Positions 51,178 through 60,979 are shown, counted from the first letter of the stretch. The stretch: DNA of 64,000 nt from Acidobacteriota bacterium (GCA_016718135.1 JADKEF010000001.1:1-64000); one strand, 5' to 3'. Numbers and translations: made by a program. Notes: generated by a model from the letters alone, not told the origin.

Positions 51178-52296
51178 ATGATGAAATTCGAGGGCGTATT
51201 CCAATCAAAGCTCTTGCGATTCTGCGTATCCGCGGGGGCGGTCCTGGTGGTCACGCTGCTACTCGAACGCATCTCAGATAGGGTCAATCTCACAACGGTC
51301 GCTTTGGCCCTGATCCTCGTCGTACTTGCCTCGGCAACTTTTTTTGGCCGAAATCCTGCACTCCTGTCGTCCTTCGTAGCGATGCTGGGATTCAATTTTT
51401 TATTCGTTCCACCGGTTCGCACATGGCATATTGCCGAGCCCCAGAATCTTGTGGCATGGGCGGCGTTTACGATCACAGCGATAGTCGCGGGCGAGCTTTC
51501 GGCATATGCCAGCAGACGGGCGAGGGAATCGGAGCGGCTTTACGCAGAGCTTCAGCTTGCATTTAAGGCGGCGACTGAGGCAGAGGCCTTGAAGCAAAGC
51601 GAAAAGCTGAAATCGGCGTTGCTAGACGCTGTAACGCATGATCTGAGGACACCTCTGACATCGATCAAAGCATCAGTAACGACACTTCTCGACAGCGAAG
51701 GCGGCCATCGAACTATTGAGTTGAACAGTCTAGAGCGAGCAGAGTTTCTTGACATCATCAACGAGGAAACTGACCGGCTGAATCATTTCATTGAGGGTAT
51801 GGTTCAGCTTGCCCGCGTCGAGGCCGGTTCCGCACAGGCCAACGGAACCATCGCAAATGTCGAAGAGATCATTACCATTGCGCTCGATCGGGCCGAAGCG
51901 GTGATCGCGAAACATGACCTGGTGGTAAATCTCGAAAAAGAGTTGCCAATGATCCGGGTCGATGCGCGTGCGATGGCTGAGGTAGTCTATAATCTTGTCG
52001 AAAATGCGGCGAAGTATTCGCCCGAAGGGACGACGATTACGATCGACGCTGTCTCGCGTGCGAACAGCGTTTTGATCTCGGTGATGGACGAAGGCACAGG
52101 AATTCCGGTTGAAATGCGTGAGCGCGTTTTTGATAAGTTTACACGATTGGATGGCGAGAAGACTCACGGTCTCGGACTTGGCCTTGCCATCGTGCGCGGT
52201 ATTGTTGAGGCTCAGAATGGTACGATCTACGTCGAATCCGGCCTGAATAATGTTGGCACAAAGATCTCACTGACTTTGCCCGTAGGAGAAGAATGA
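51178..52296 (+). CDS. Sensor histidine kinase, C-terminal half of a split KdpD
   Basis: A 372-residue membrane histidine kinase: KdpD-type DUF4118 region with three to four membrane segments (AGAVLVVTLLLERISDRVNL, LALILVVLASATFFGRN, LGFNFLFVPPVRTW), then HisKA with VTHDLRTPLTSIKASV (His near residue 154) and HATPase with NLVENAAKYSP, DEGTGIP and GLGLGLAIV. The KdpD N-terminal ATP-binding and Usp domains are missing here and lie in a separate gene at 60980. It overlaps kdpE by 4 bp, confirming the pair. Confidence 0.9.
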   Translation: MMKFEGVFQSKLLRFCVSAGAVLVVTLLLERISDRVNLTTVALALILVVLASATFFGRNPALLSSFVAMLGFNFLFVPPVRTWHIAEPQNLVAWAAFTITAIVAGELSAYASRRARESERLYAELQLAFKAATEAEALKQSEKLKSALLDAVTHDLRTPLTSIKASVTTLLDSEGGHRTIELNSLERAEFLDIINEETDRLNHFIEGMVQLARVEAGSAQANGTIANVEEIITIALDRAEAVIAKHDLVVNLEKELPMIRVDARAMAEVVYNLVENAAKYSPEGTTITIDAVSRANSVLISVMDEGTGIPVEMRERVFDKFTRLDGEKTHGLGLGLAIVRGIVEAQNGTIYVESGLNNVGTKISLTLPVGEE

Positions 52297-52988
52297 GCGA
52301 ACCGAAACGAGTACTTGTTGTCGACGACGAACCGCAGATCACACGTGTGTTACGGCACAGTCTATCTGCCCATCGATACGATGTTCGTACTGCCGCAGAC
52401 GGCGTTTCGGGCCTCGACACGTTTCGGGACTGGCACCCTGACCTTATTATCACTGATCTCCAAATGCCGGAAATGGATGGCATCGAATTCTGCCGGCAGA
52501 TAAGAAAAGTTTCGACGCTGCCAATAATTGTTCTCTCTGTGAAAGGTGAAGAGAAGACTAAGGTCCAAGCTCTAGATGCTGGAGCCGACGATTATGTGCT
52601 AAAGCCTTTCGGCATCGATGAACTTCTGGCTCGCGTACGCGCCGCACTTCGCCGCACCCCTGATGCGGTCGACGAAACGGAAATGAGTTTGTCCGAAGGC
52701 GATTTTCGCATCAACCTCTCCACCCGTGACATCAAGGTAGCCGGAACCAATATCCATCTGACGCCAAAGGAGTTTGATTTGCTTGTTTTCCTGTTCCGCA
52801 ATCGCGGCAAGGTCATCACACATCGTGCGATACTAACAGCCATCTGGGGTGGAAATTCGACCGAGCAGACCGAATATTTACGAGTCTTCGTAGGACAGCT
52901 TCGCAAAAAGATAGAGCAAGATCCGTCTCAGCCGAAATACATTCGAACTGAGCCATGGGTTGGATATAGATTCGATCCTGCGTCCTAG
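52293..52988 (+). CDS. kdpE: Response regulator KdpE (OmpR family)
   Basis: DNA-binding regulator that turns on kdp genes under potassium limitation. 231 residues: receiver domain with VDDEPQITRVLR, the phospho-acceptor DLIITDLQMPEMDG, KPFGIDELLARVRAALRR; then a winged helix with LTPKEFDLLVFLFRN and VGYRFD near the C-terminus. It overlaps the kinase gene (ATGA). Its stop overlaps the convergent permease stop. Confidence 0.94.
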   Translation: MSEPKRVLVVDDEPQITRVLRHSLSAHRYDVRTAADGVSGLDTFRDWHPDLIITDLQMPEMDGIEFCRQIRKVSTLPIIVLSVKGEEKTKVQALDAGADDYVLKPFGIDELLARVRAALRRTPDAVDETEMSLSEGDFRINLSTRDIKVAGTNIHLTPKEFDLLVFLFRNRGKVITHRAILTAIWGGNSTEQTEYLRVFVGQLRKKIEQDPSQPKYIRTEPWVGYRFDPAS

Positions 52989-54910
52989 CCGCCGACGTGT
53001 ACACTAGGCCTGAGCTCCGGATCGGGCTCGGCCTGCCGCAATATCTCACGCGTTACCGGCGCTGTGTCTCCCTCACCAAACAAGATATACCGGATCAGAT
53101 ATTGGATCGGATTTCCTTCGCTCCAGCCGAAATACACGTGCGGGATCTTGCCCGTCTTGTCGCGTAGATGCAGCAATAGAGCCGCGATCGCGTTGGGCAC
53201 GGCGGGAGCATGCGTTCGCAGTATCTTGTAACCCGCAACGTCCACGCCCTTGATCTCGATCTTCCCTGCAAATTCCGATGCATCGCCAATATCGATCTCA
53301 AAGAACAGGATCGGATCGTTTGCTGGAATGTGGTTATCGACGCGCTTCTCATGCTCCTTGAAGCGATATTCAACTAAATCGCCTGTTTCGCGACGATTGG
53401 TCACGATCCGGATCTCTTCGTCCGACATGTTGTCGATAAAGCTTTGAGCCGTCGCATCAAGCTCGATCTTTTGGATGCGGATCTCGGTCGTTCGCATCGC
53501 CCGCGAAACGAATGACGCCACGACTATACCAAGGATGAATAACGAGGCGATCTTGATGCCGTCGGGACGCTCGATAATGTTCGTAATCGTTGTGTAAGTG
53601 AAGACCACGGCAATGATCAGAAACATCCACCTAGCCCACTCTTTTCGTCTCCAGGCTGAGATCGTTACCGCTATTGCCGCCGACGTCATCAGGACAAGAA
53701 CGCCGGTTGCGTACGCACCGCCCTGAGCTTCTACGCTGGCCTCGAAAATATAAGTAATGGCAAAGCAAACTGCCGAGATGATCAGCACCAGCGGCCGAGA
53801 CGCACGGGCCCAATTTGGAGCCATACCATAACGCGGCAGATACCGCGGTACGATATTCAACAAACCCGCCATCGCCGACGCGCCGGCGAACCAAAGGATC
53901 AGGATGGTGCTGATATCGTAAGCCGTGCCAAAGATTTCGCCGAGATACTGGTGGGCGATGAAGGCAAGTGCTCGGCCCTGAGCCTTGCCGCCCTCGGCAA
54001 ATTCCGACGCAGGTATCAGGACACTTGTAACAAAGCTGCTAGCGATCAGGAAGAAGCTCATGATTAAAGCCGCTGTTCGCAGCAGCTTGCGTGTTTTCTC
54101 GATGCGATTTGGGCTCTTGATCAGCGGCATTACAGCGACGCCGGTCTCAAAACCTGATAGGCCGAGTGCCAGCTTTGGAAAGACAAGCAGCGACATTCCA
54201 ATGATCAGGAGCAGGCTGCGAGCCGATCCGGTTTCAGGCATCGTGAAGAGAGCATTCTTCCAATTCTCGAGTAGTTCCGGGTGCGTCAGGATCTCATACG
54301 TTCCGACCGATACGACGACGAGGTTGAGGGCCAAGTAACTGATCACTAAGACGACGGCTATTCCGATCGCTTCTTTGAATCCCTTCAAAAAAATAGCTGC
54401 GAGCACACCGATCATGACAACCGTGACCATGATCGGGTGGTCAAGCTGCGGCAGATGTTCTTCGACGAACGGATTGTGAATAACGTGCTCGGACGCGTCA
54501 GCCGCTGAAAGCGTGATCGTGATAACAAAATCAGTTGCGACAAATCCCAGAAGTGCGAGAACGAAAAGTTTGCTCTTCCAACGCGAGAGTAGGTTCTCGA
54601 GCATCGCGATCGAGCCCTGGCCATGGGGGCTCTCGGCAGCGACTCGATTATAGATCGGAAGTGCACCGAACAGAGTCAGTAGAACCAAGATCAACGTGGC
54701 GATCGGTGAAAGTACACCGGCAGCCGCAAATGCGATTCCCGGCTGATACCCTAGCGTCGAGAAATAGTCGACGCCGGTCAGACACATCACCTGCCACCAC
54801 GAGTGCTTATGGTCGGCTCCCTCGGCCGCGTGCGGAGCCTCGGGGCGGTCGACGCCCTTCATGAACCAGCCTTTTATTCCACCGTTGCCCGTAGCTTTAT
54901 TGGAAATCAT
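52985..54910 (-). CDS. APC-superfamily permease, possibly a potassium transporter
   Basis: A 641-residue inner-membrane protein with about 12 hydrophobic segments, starting near SWWQVMCLTGVDYFSTLGYQ and PGIAFAAAGVLSPIATLILV, and a C-terminal soluble domain of about 170 residues (SFIDNMSDEEIRIVTNRRE onward). The APC fold with soluble tail is shared with amino-acid permeases and with KimA-type potassium importers; position beside kdpDE and divergent from kdp favours potassium. ATG 54910 is chosen; 54862 is an alternative. Confidence 0.75.
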   Translation of the reverse strand: MISNKATGNGGIKGWFMKGVDRPEAPHAAEGADHKHSWWQVMCLTGVDYFSTLGYQPGIAFAAAGVLSPIATLILVLLTLFGALPIYNRVAAESPHGQGSIAMLENLLSRWKSKLFVLALLGFVATDFVITITLSAADASEHVIHNPFVEEHLPQLDHPIMVTVVMIGVLAAIFLKGFKEAIGIAVVLVISYLALNLVVVSVGTYEILTHPELLENWKNALFTMPETGSARSLLLIIGMSLLVFPKLALGLSGFETGVAVMPLIKSPNRIEKTRKLLRTAALIMSFFLIASSFVTSVLIPASEFAEGGKAQGRALAFIAHQYLGEIFGTAYDISTILILWFAGASAMAGLLNIVPRYLPRYGMAPNWARASRPLVLIISAVCFAITYIFEASVEAQGGAYATGVLVLMTSAAIAVTISAWRRKEWARWMFLIIAVVFTYTTITNIIERPDGIKIASLFILGIVVASFVSRAMRTTEIRIQKIELDATAQSFIDNMSDEEIRIVTNRRETGDLVEYRFKEHEKRVDNHIPANDPILFFEIDIGDASEFAGKIEIKGVDVAGYKILRTHAPAVPNAIAALLLHLRDKTGKIPHVYFGWSEGNPIQYLIRYILFGEGDTAPVTREILRQAEPDPELRPSVHVGG

Positions 54911-55014
54911 ACGTTTGCTAAACGAAATTAAGGCACGACCATTGCTAAGATCGCGCCTTTTGTCCACCGCAACATATGACGTCTAGGTGATTTCAATACT
55001 TTATCGTTCGCCAG

Positions 55015-55058
55015 ATAAAGGAAGCATAAGGATTTCATAAAGATTTTATAAAGACCAA
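55015..55058 (+). promoter_or_regulatory. Four tandem 11-bp repeats, candidate KdpE operator
   Basis: ATAAAGGAAGC, ATAAGGATTTC, ATAAAGATTTT, ATAAAGACCAA follow each other without gaps with exactly 11-bp period. OmpR/PhoB-family regulators bind direct repeats with this helical period. The array lies between the divergent permease and kdp-side genes. Confidence 0.6.
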
Positions 55059-55205
55059 TCGGACAAAGGGACACAATCAATCGCTCGAAACATTTACGAA
55101 CTCTTTATGCCGACGTTATCCAATCTTTATTCTCCGGGGACTATTCTCAAGTTGTTCGGGCGAAGGGTCGCACCGATTCGAGGAAGCATGAAAGAGGACA
55201 CGAAG

Positions 55206-55487
55206 ATGAATAACGCAAAGGTTGGAGTATTTCCTGCATCGCAGACAAAGGTTCACAGTAGATTACGCAAGTCGATACTCAATCCCGTCGTCTGTTCGGT
55301 CGGTGCTACGCTGGGTATTTTCGGCGGCGTATCGTCGCTTGTTGCCGGCATGGTATGCATTTCGATCCATCTGTTCGTTGCTCAGGACGTCGTCTTTGAC
55401 CGTGCGGGAACTACGCTCTTGATACTCGGCATTCCGCTGCTTCTCTTAGGCTCGGTCTTTCTTGACGAGATAGAAACAAACAAATGA
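55206..55487 (+). CDS. Small two-helix membrane protein
   Basis: A 93-residue protein with a basic cytoplasmic N-terminus (KVHSRLRKSILNPVVCSVGA) and two transmembrane helices (GIFGGVSSLVAGMVCISIHL and TTLLILGIPLLLLGSVFL). Family unknown. Start ATG 55206 has AAAGAGG 8 nt upstream; ATG 55188 is possible. Its stop overlaps the ATG of the next gene. First gene of the kdp transcription unit. Confidence 0.7.
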   Translation: MNNAKVGVFPASQTKVHSRLRKSILNPVVCSVGATLGIFGGVSSLVAGMVCISIHLFVAQDVVFDRAGTTLLILGIPLLLLGSVFLDEIETNK

Positions 55488-56185
55488 AAACCCAATTAGT
55501 ACTCTGGTCGATCGTTTTTGGATCGGCCATTTCGACCTGCGCACAGCAGACGATCTTTAACGTGCCGACGACGGATGTGCTCGATCGCGGCAAGGTGTAT
55601 GTGGAACTCGACGCCGCTTTCAAGTTGGATGACCGTGCGTCGTTCAATCGCTTTTCGAGTTTCGTCCCCCGCGTCGTCGTCGGTGTGGGCGGCAATGTCG
55701 AGGTCGGCCTTAACGTCACTGGCAACGTACAGCCAGGCGCGGACTCGACAACTATTGTCCCGACAGTGAAATGGAAGTTTTATCAGAGCGACAAGAAGGA
55801 TACCGCTTTGATCGCCGGGACCAACTTCTACCTCCCCGTGCGAAACCGCTCGTATCGGGCAGGTTCATATTCGTATCTGGCAGTCAGCAAGACGATCAAC
55901 AAAACGCGGCTCACGGGCGGCGGATATATCGCGACGAAGAATGTCTTCGCGTCAAATGCAGTTCGCGGCGGCGGGCAGTTCGGAATAGAGCAGACGATGA
56001 ATAGCAAACTGACATTTGCTGCGGACTGGATAACCGGAAAGCACGCGTCAGGCTATTTTACGCCCGGTGTGATTTACAAACCGCACCCGAAGGTCACGTC
56101 ATACTTTTCCTATTCGATAGGCAATACGAGGGTTAGAGATGGGAATCATTATTTCCTCTTTGAACTCGGCTACAACTTTAACTAA
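55484..56185 (+). CDS. Outer-membrane beta-barrel protein in the kdp operon
   Basis: A 233-residue exported protein: signal peptide (LVLWSIVFGSAISTCAQQ), then VYVELDAAFKLDDRASFNRF, a run of amphipathic strands (FVPRVVVGVGGNVEVGLNVT) and a last strand FLFELGYNFN with terminal aromatic-type pattern, as in outer-membrane barrels. Family not recognised. Coupled by ATGA overlap to the upstream small membrane gene and followed by kdpF, so it may serve potassium entry across the outer membrane; this is inference from position. Confidence 0.75.
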   Translation: MKTQLVLWSIVFGSAISTCAQQTIFNVPTTDVLDRGKVYVELDAAFKLDDRASFNRFSSFVPRVVVGVGGNVEVGLNVTGNVQPGADSTTIVPTVKWKFYQSDKKDTALIAGTNFYLPVRNRSYRAGSYSYLAVSKTINKTRLTGGGYIATKNVFASNAVRGGGQFGIEQTMNSKLTFAADWITGKHASGYFTPGVIYKPHPKVTSYFSYSIGNTRVRDGNHYFLFELGYNFN

Positions 56186-56200
56186 GAGGTCTTTACCACC

Positions 56201-56302
56201 ATGCTCGACCTAATATTCTTAATGGTTATCATCGGATTTTTTGCCGCCGCGATTGGTTACATCACCTTCTGCTCGCGGCTGAACAAAGGAGGGGCGAAAT
56301 GA
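56201..56302 (+). CDS. Small hydrophobic protein upstream of kdpF
   Basis: A 33-residue frame, MLDLIFLMVIIGFFAAAIGY and ITFCSRLNKGGAK: one transmembrane helix and a basic end. GAGG occurs 15 nt upstream, and GGAGG inside its end serves as the ribosome-binding site of kdpF. Its TGA overlaps the kdpF ATG (ATGA), which supports that it is translated. Similar tiny genes precede kdpF in some bacteria, with unknown role. Confidence 0.6.
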   Translation: MLDLIFLMVIIGFFAAAIGYITFCSRLNKGGAK

Positions 56303-56388
56303 ATCTAGAATCGATATTCGCTCTCATTTTGACGGCAATTTTACTGGTGTATCTCGTTTACGCGCTGCTGCGGCCCGAGAAATTCTAA
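56299..56388 (+). CDS. kdpF: Potassium-transporting ATPase small subunit KdpF
   Basis: A 29-residue single-helix peptide, NLESIFALILTAILLVYLVY then ALLRPEKF, that stabilises the KdpABC complex. The terminal L-L-R-P-E-x-F is the family signature. Followed 9 bp later by kdpA. Confidence 0.9.
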   Translation: MNLESIFALILTAILLVYLVYALLRPEKF

Positions 56389-56397
56389 TTTACGACA

Positions 56398-58200
56398 ATG
56401 ACACTCAACGGAATCTTACAGATCTTAGCTTATCTCGCGATCCTGACTCTGCTCGCAAAGCCCGTCGGCATCTACCTCGTAAAGGTATACAACGGCGAGC
56501 GGACGTTTCTCGACTTCTTGTTCCGCCCCGTCGAACGTGCGGTCTATGCGATCACGAGGGTCGATGCGGAAAAGGAAATGAACTGGAAACAATATGGCGT
56601 GGCGATGCTGATCTTCAGCCTCGTATCGACGCTCGTGCTGTACGGTATTCAGCGGCTTCAGTTCTTTCTGCCGTCAAATCCACAGGGTTTTGCAGGGCTC
56701 TCGGAACATCTATCGTTCAACACGGCCGTGTCGTTCGTGACCAATACGAACTGGCAGGGCTATGGTGGCGAAACGACAATGAGCTATTTCACGCAAATGG
56801 CCGGATTGACAGTGCAGAACTTTATCTCGGCGGCGGTCGGCATGGCTCTGGCTGCGGTTTTCATTCGCGGTGTCTCGCGTTTTGAGACTGACAATCTGGG
56901 CAATTTCTGGAAAGATGTCGTTCGCGGCACTCTGTATGTGCTGTTGCCATTATCTTTCCTCGCGGCAATCTTTTTTGTCTCGCAGGGCGTCGTTCAGAAC
57001 TTCAAACCGTACGATACGGCTCAGTTAACCGACGTTAGGACGATCCAGGTCGACAAGAAGGATGCGGAGGGTGCGGTCATCAAGGACAGCTCAGGCGAAA
57101 CAGTTCAGGAGGATCTGGTCATCGATACGCAGACAATCGCTCAAGGTCCGGCCGCTTCGCAGCTTGCGATCAAGATGCTCGGTACGAACGGTGGCGGCTT
57201 TTTCAACGCGAACTCTTCGCATCCGTTTGAAAATCCGACACCTCTGTCGAATTTCATAACGATGTTGCTGATCCTCATCATCCCGGCAGGTTTCACATAT
57301 ATGCTTGGCCGAATGGTCAAGTCGCCGGGGCATGGCTGGGCGGTTTATTCCGCAATGATGATATTGCTTATCGCGGGCGTCGCCGCGCTGTATTGGGCTG
57401 AGGCGATGGGCAATCCGCTGCACCCGGCTAACGTTGATCAGGTTGCGGTTGGAGGTAATTTTGAGGGTAAGGAAACACGCTTTGGTATCGCTAATTCGGC
57501 GTTGTTTGCAACGGTTACGACGGCCGCCTCATGCGGAGCGGTCAACTCGATGCACGACAGCTTTACACCGCTCGGTGGCCTTGTGCCGATGGTCAACATC
57601 CAGCTCGGTGAGGTCATATTCGGTGGGGTCGGAGCAGGAATGTACGGCATTTTGATAATGATCATACTGACGGTATTTATCGCCGGATTGATGGTTGGAC
57701 GGACGCCGGAATATCTTGGCAAAAAGATCGAGTCTTTTGACGTGCAAATGGCGATGCTCTACGTGCTGATCTTTCCGTTGATCATTCTTGGCTTCGCAGC
57801 GGTTACATCGATATCACCGGATTTCGGGCTTACATCGCTGAATAATCAGGGAGCACACGGTTTGTCGGAGATCCTTTACGCATTTACTTCCGCGACCGGA
57901 AACAACGGTTCCGCCTTTGCTGGTTTGAACGCCAATACGCTCTGGTATAACACGACGCTTGGTATAGCGATGCTGATCGGACGATTCTTGATGATCGTTC
58001 CGGTTCTCGCGATCGCAGGGAACCTGGCCCGGAAGAAACTGGTGCCGGCAACGCTCGGTACGTTTCCGGTCAACACGGCATTGTTTAGCATACTGCTCGT
58101 TAGCATCGTCCTGATACTCGGAGCCCTTACATTCTTCCCGGTATTGAGCCTGTCGCCGATACTAGAGCATTTCCAGATGGTGAACGGGCAATCGTTTTAG
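56398..58200 (+). CDS. kdpA: Potassium-transporting ATPase subunit KdpA
   Basis: Potassium channel-like subunit of the Kdp pump. 600 residues with ten or more membrane helices; SFVTNTNWQGYGGETTMSYF, MLGTNGGGFFNANSSHPFEN, TTAASCGAVNSMHDSFTPLG and TSATGNNGSAFAGLNANT carry the four selectivity-filter loops. Complete. Confidence 0.98.
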   Translation: MTLNGILQILAYLAILTLLAKPVGIYLVKVYNGERTFLDFLFRPVERAVYAITRVDAEKEMNWKQYGVAMLIFSLVSTLVLYGIQRLQFFLPSNPQGFAGLSEHLSFNTAVSFVTNTNWQGYGGETTMSYFTQMAGLTVQNFISAAVGMALAAVFIRGVSRFETDNLGNFWKDVVRGTLYVLLPLSFLAAIFFVSQGVVQNFKPYDTAQLTDVRTIQVDKKDAEGAVIKDSSGETVQEDLVIDTQTIAQGPAASQLAIKMLGTNGGGFFNANSSHPFENPTPLSNFITMLLILIIPAGFTYMLGRMVKSPGHGWAVYSAMMILLIAGVAALYWAEAMGNPLHPANVDQVAVGGNFEGKETRFGIANSALFATVTTAASCGAVNSMHDSFTPLGGLVPMVNIQLGEVIFGGVGAGMYGILIMIILTVFIAGLMVGRTPEYLGKKIESFDVQMAMLYVLIFPLIILGFAAVTSISPDFGLTSLNNQGAHGLSEILYAFTSATGNNGSAFAGLNANTLWYNTTLGIAMLIGRFLMIVPVLAIAGNLARKKLVPATLGTFPVNTALFSILLVSIVLILGALTFFPVLSLSPILEHFQMVNGQSF

Positions 58201-58204
58201 GAGA

Positions 58205-58286
58205 GGCAGTTCGCCACAGAGTCACAGAGGGATGTGAGAACGTGGTGCTCGGTCAGAAAAAACTCTGTGATCTCTGTGGTGAGAAA
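58205..58286 (+). repeat. Repeat hairpin kdpA-kdpB
   Basis: CGCCACAGAGTCACAGAGGG on the 5' side opposes ACTCTGTGATCTCTGTGGTG on the 3' side. Same words as the secY-adk spacer 22 kb away. Confidence 0.85.
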
Positions 58287-58289
58287 CTA

Positions 58290-60338
58290 ATGAAAAACGC
58301 AATTTCAATTTGGGATAAGGGCATTATCAAACAGGCACTCATCGGGTCGTTGAGGAAACTCGATCCGCGAAAGATGCTGAAAAATCCGGTGATGTTTGTG
58401 GTCGAGGTCGGAGCGGCGTTTCTTACGCTACGGATGATCGCTGGCCTTATAACGCCAACTGCGGCCAGCTCGTTCGGATTTGAGCTGCAAATAACGCTGT
58501 GGTTGTGGTTTACGGTACTGTTCGCGAACTTCGCCGAGGCGATGGCTGAGGGACGCGGGAAGGCGCAGGCTGATACGCTTCGCAAATCGAAAACCGAGAC
58601 GACGGCAACGTTGATCGAGGCAAACGGGAACAAGCGAACGGTCGCTGCTCCCGATCTTAGAAAAGGCGATGTCGTGTATGTTGCCGCGGGTGAGTTTATT
58701 CCGGGTGATGGTGAGGTTGTCGAGGGCGTTGCGTCGGTCGATGAATCGGCGATCACCGGCGAGTCTGCACCAGTTATTCGCGAATCAGGCGGCGACCGCT
58801 CGGCGGTGACTGGCGGAACCCGAGTTTTGTCCGACTGGATAAAGGTGAAGATCACCTCAAATCCGGGCGAAACATTTATTGACCGGATGATCGCTCTTGT
58901 CGAGGGAGCCTCGCGTCAGAAGACGCCGAACGAGATCGCTCTGAACATTTTGCTCGCCGGGCTGACGATCGTTTTTCTGTTGGCGGTGGTCACGTTACAG
59001 CCTTTCGCGATCTATTCGAACGCGACACAAACTGTTTTTGTGCTGATCTCATTGTTAGTGTGCCTTATACCGACTACGATCGGCGGCCTTTTGTCAGCGA
59101 TTGGCATTGCCGGAATGGATCGTTTAATCCAGCACAATGTTCTCGCGATGTCCGGCCGGGCCGTCGAGGCAGCGGGCGACGTGAATACCCTTCTTCTCGA
59201 TAAGACCGGAACAATCACTCTCGGCAATCGGCAGGCGAGTGAATTCATTCCGTTGGCCGGAATTGATGATGAGGCGTTCGCTGATGCCGCACAGCTTTCG
59301 TCGCTTGCCGATGAGACACCCGAAGGCCGCTCGATCGTTGTCTATGCGAAACAGAAGTATGGACTGCGAGGACGTGAACTGCACGAGCTTTCCACGGGTC
59401 AGGCAGAATTTATCGCGTTCACCGCGCAGACTCGTATGTCCGGCATCAATCTTGATGGACGGCAGATCCGCAAGGGAGCCGTGGATGCGATCGAGAAATA
59501 TGTTCTGAGCGGTGGCCAGCAGTCACCCGCAGAACTGAGGACGGTAGTTAAGCGAATCGCTAACGCCGGTGGTACACCGCTTGTCGTTGCTGACAATCAC
59601 AAACCGCTAGGCGTGATCTATTTAAAAGATATCGTCAAGGGCGGTATGCGAGAGCGATTTAATCAGCTCCGTCAGATGGGGATCAAGACAGTAATGATCA
59701 CGGGCGACAATCCGCTGACGGCAGCGTCGATCGCCAAAGAAGCGGGCGTTGATGATTTTCTCGCGGAGGCGACGCCGGAAGATAAGATGGCACTCATCAA
59801 ACGCGAACAGGCCGAAGGAAAGCTTGTTGCGATGACTGGTGACGGCACCAACGACGCTCCCGCACTCGCCCAGGCCGACGTCGGAGTCGCCATGAACACC
59901 GGCACCCAAGCCGCGAAAGAAGCCGGCAACATGGTCGATCTCGACAGCGATCCGACCAAACTCATCGAGGTCGTCGAGATCGGGAAGCAGCTTTTGATGA
60001 CTCGCGGAGCATTAACAACATTCTCGATCGCGAACGACATTGCGAAGTACTTCGCGATCATCCCTGCGATGTTCGCGGCGACGTTTCCCGTGCTCAATGC
60101 ACTCAATATCATGGGCCTCAAAACGCCGCAGTCGGCGATACTTTCGGCCGTTATTTTCAACGCGCTTGTGATCGTCGCGCTAATCCCATTGGCACTCAGA
60201 GGTGTTAGGTATCGCCCGATGTCCGCATCGTCTTTGTTACAAAGGAACTTACTAATATACGGACTCGGGGGGCTGCTCTCTCCGTTCATAGGTATTAAAT
60301 TGATCGATCTGCTGATAACAGCACTCGGCTTGGCGTAA
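58290..60338 (+). CDS. kdpB: Potassium-transporting ATPase subunit KdpB
   Basis: P-type ATPase subunit that drives potassium uptake. 682 residues from ATG 58290: ITGESAPVI near residue 155, the phosphorylation site LLLDKTGTITLGN near 303, and GDGTNDAPALAQADVGVAM near 517. TMs flank as expected. The longer frame upstream runs through the spacer hairpin and is rejected. Confidence 0.98.
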   Translation: MKNAISIWDKGIIKQALIGSLRKLDPRKMLKNPVMFVVEVGAAFLTLRMIAGLITPTAASSFGFELQITLWLWFTVLFANFAEAMAEGRGKAQADTLRKSKTETTATLIEANGNKRTVAAPDLRKGDVVYVAAGEFIPGDGEVVEGVASVDESAITGESAPVIRESGGDRSAVTGGTRVLSDWIKVKITSNPGETFIDRMIALVEGASRQKTPNEIALNILLAGLTIVFLLAVVTLQPFAIYSNATQTVFVLISLLVCLIPTTIGGLLSAIGIAGMDRLIQHNVLAMSGRAVEAAGDVNTLLLDKTGTITLGNRQASEFIPLAGIDDEAFADAAQLSSLADETPEGRSIVVYAKQKYGLRGRELHELSTGQAEFIAFTAQTRMSGINLDGRQIRKGAVDAIEKYVLSGGQQSPAELRTVVKRIANAGGTPLVVADNHKPLGVIYLKDIVKGGMRERFNQLRQMGIKTVMITGDNPLTAASIAKEAGVDDFLAEATPEDKMALIKREQAEGKLVAMTGDGTNDAPALAQADVGVAMNTGTQAAKEAGNMVDLDSDPTKLIEVVEIGKQLLMTRGALTTFSIANDIAKYFAIIPAMFAATFPVLNALNIMGLKTPQSAILSAVIFNALVIVALIPLALRGVRYRPMSASSLLQRNLLIYGLGGLLSPFIGIKLIDLLITALGLA

Positions 60339-60399
60339 GGCTCTGGGTGGGCGAACCTCAACTCAGTACTTAGGACTTAAGACTCCAGACAAAAGGTAT

Positions 60400-60964
60400 A
60401 TGAAAGACCTTATAACATCCATACTAATGATCGTCGTTTTCACGGTTTCGCTCGGCATTCTCTATCCGCTTGCGGTTTGGGGCGTGGGTCAAGCTATGTT
60501 CCCACATCAAGCAAACGGCTCGTTGATCGTTCGCGACGGCAAAACGGTTGGCTCGGAGCTGATCGGGCAGACGTTTTCATCAGCTGGTTACTTTCATTCC
60601 CCGGCCCTCTGCCGCAGGCAATGGTTACGATGCCGGAGCTTCGAGCGGTTCGAACCTCGGGCCGACTAGCCAGAAGTTGATAGACCGGATATCCACGGAT
60701 GTTGAGGCAACACAGTCGCAAAATCCGAATGCAAAGGTGCCGGCAGACCTCGTTACAACCAGCGCCTCAGGCCTTGATCCGCATATTTCACCAGCGGCCG
60801 CCGAGTTTCAGGTGCCTCGGGTTGCGAAGGAACGCAATATGACCGAATCGCAGGTTCGCGAACTGGTGAAAAAGCACACGCAGGGCCGCGACCTCGGATT
60901 TCTTGGCGAATCCCGCATCAATGTTCTGCTGCTAAACTTAGAACTGGACGCGATCAACAAATAG
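60400..60964 (+). CDS. kdpC: Potassium-transporting ATPase subunit KdpC, one frameshift
   Basis: Accessory subunit with an N-terminal membrane anchor (ILMIVVFTVSLGILYPLAVW) and periplasmic domain. An extra C in TCCCCGG near 60600 breaks the frame after SSAGYFHS; deleting it gives SRPSAAGNGYDAGASSGSNL and GPTSQKLIDR, joining the intact second half (ASGLDPHISPAAAEFQVPRV). Corrected length about 187 residues. Likely sequencing error. Confidence 0.95.
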
Positions 60965-60979
60965 CGGTTATTGATCCCT

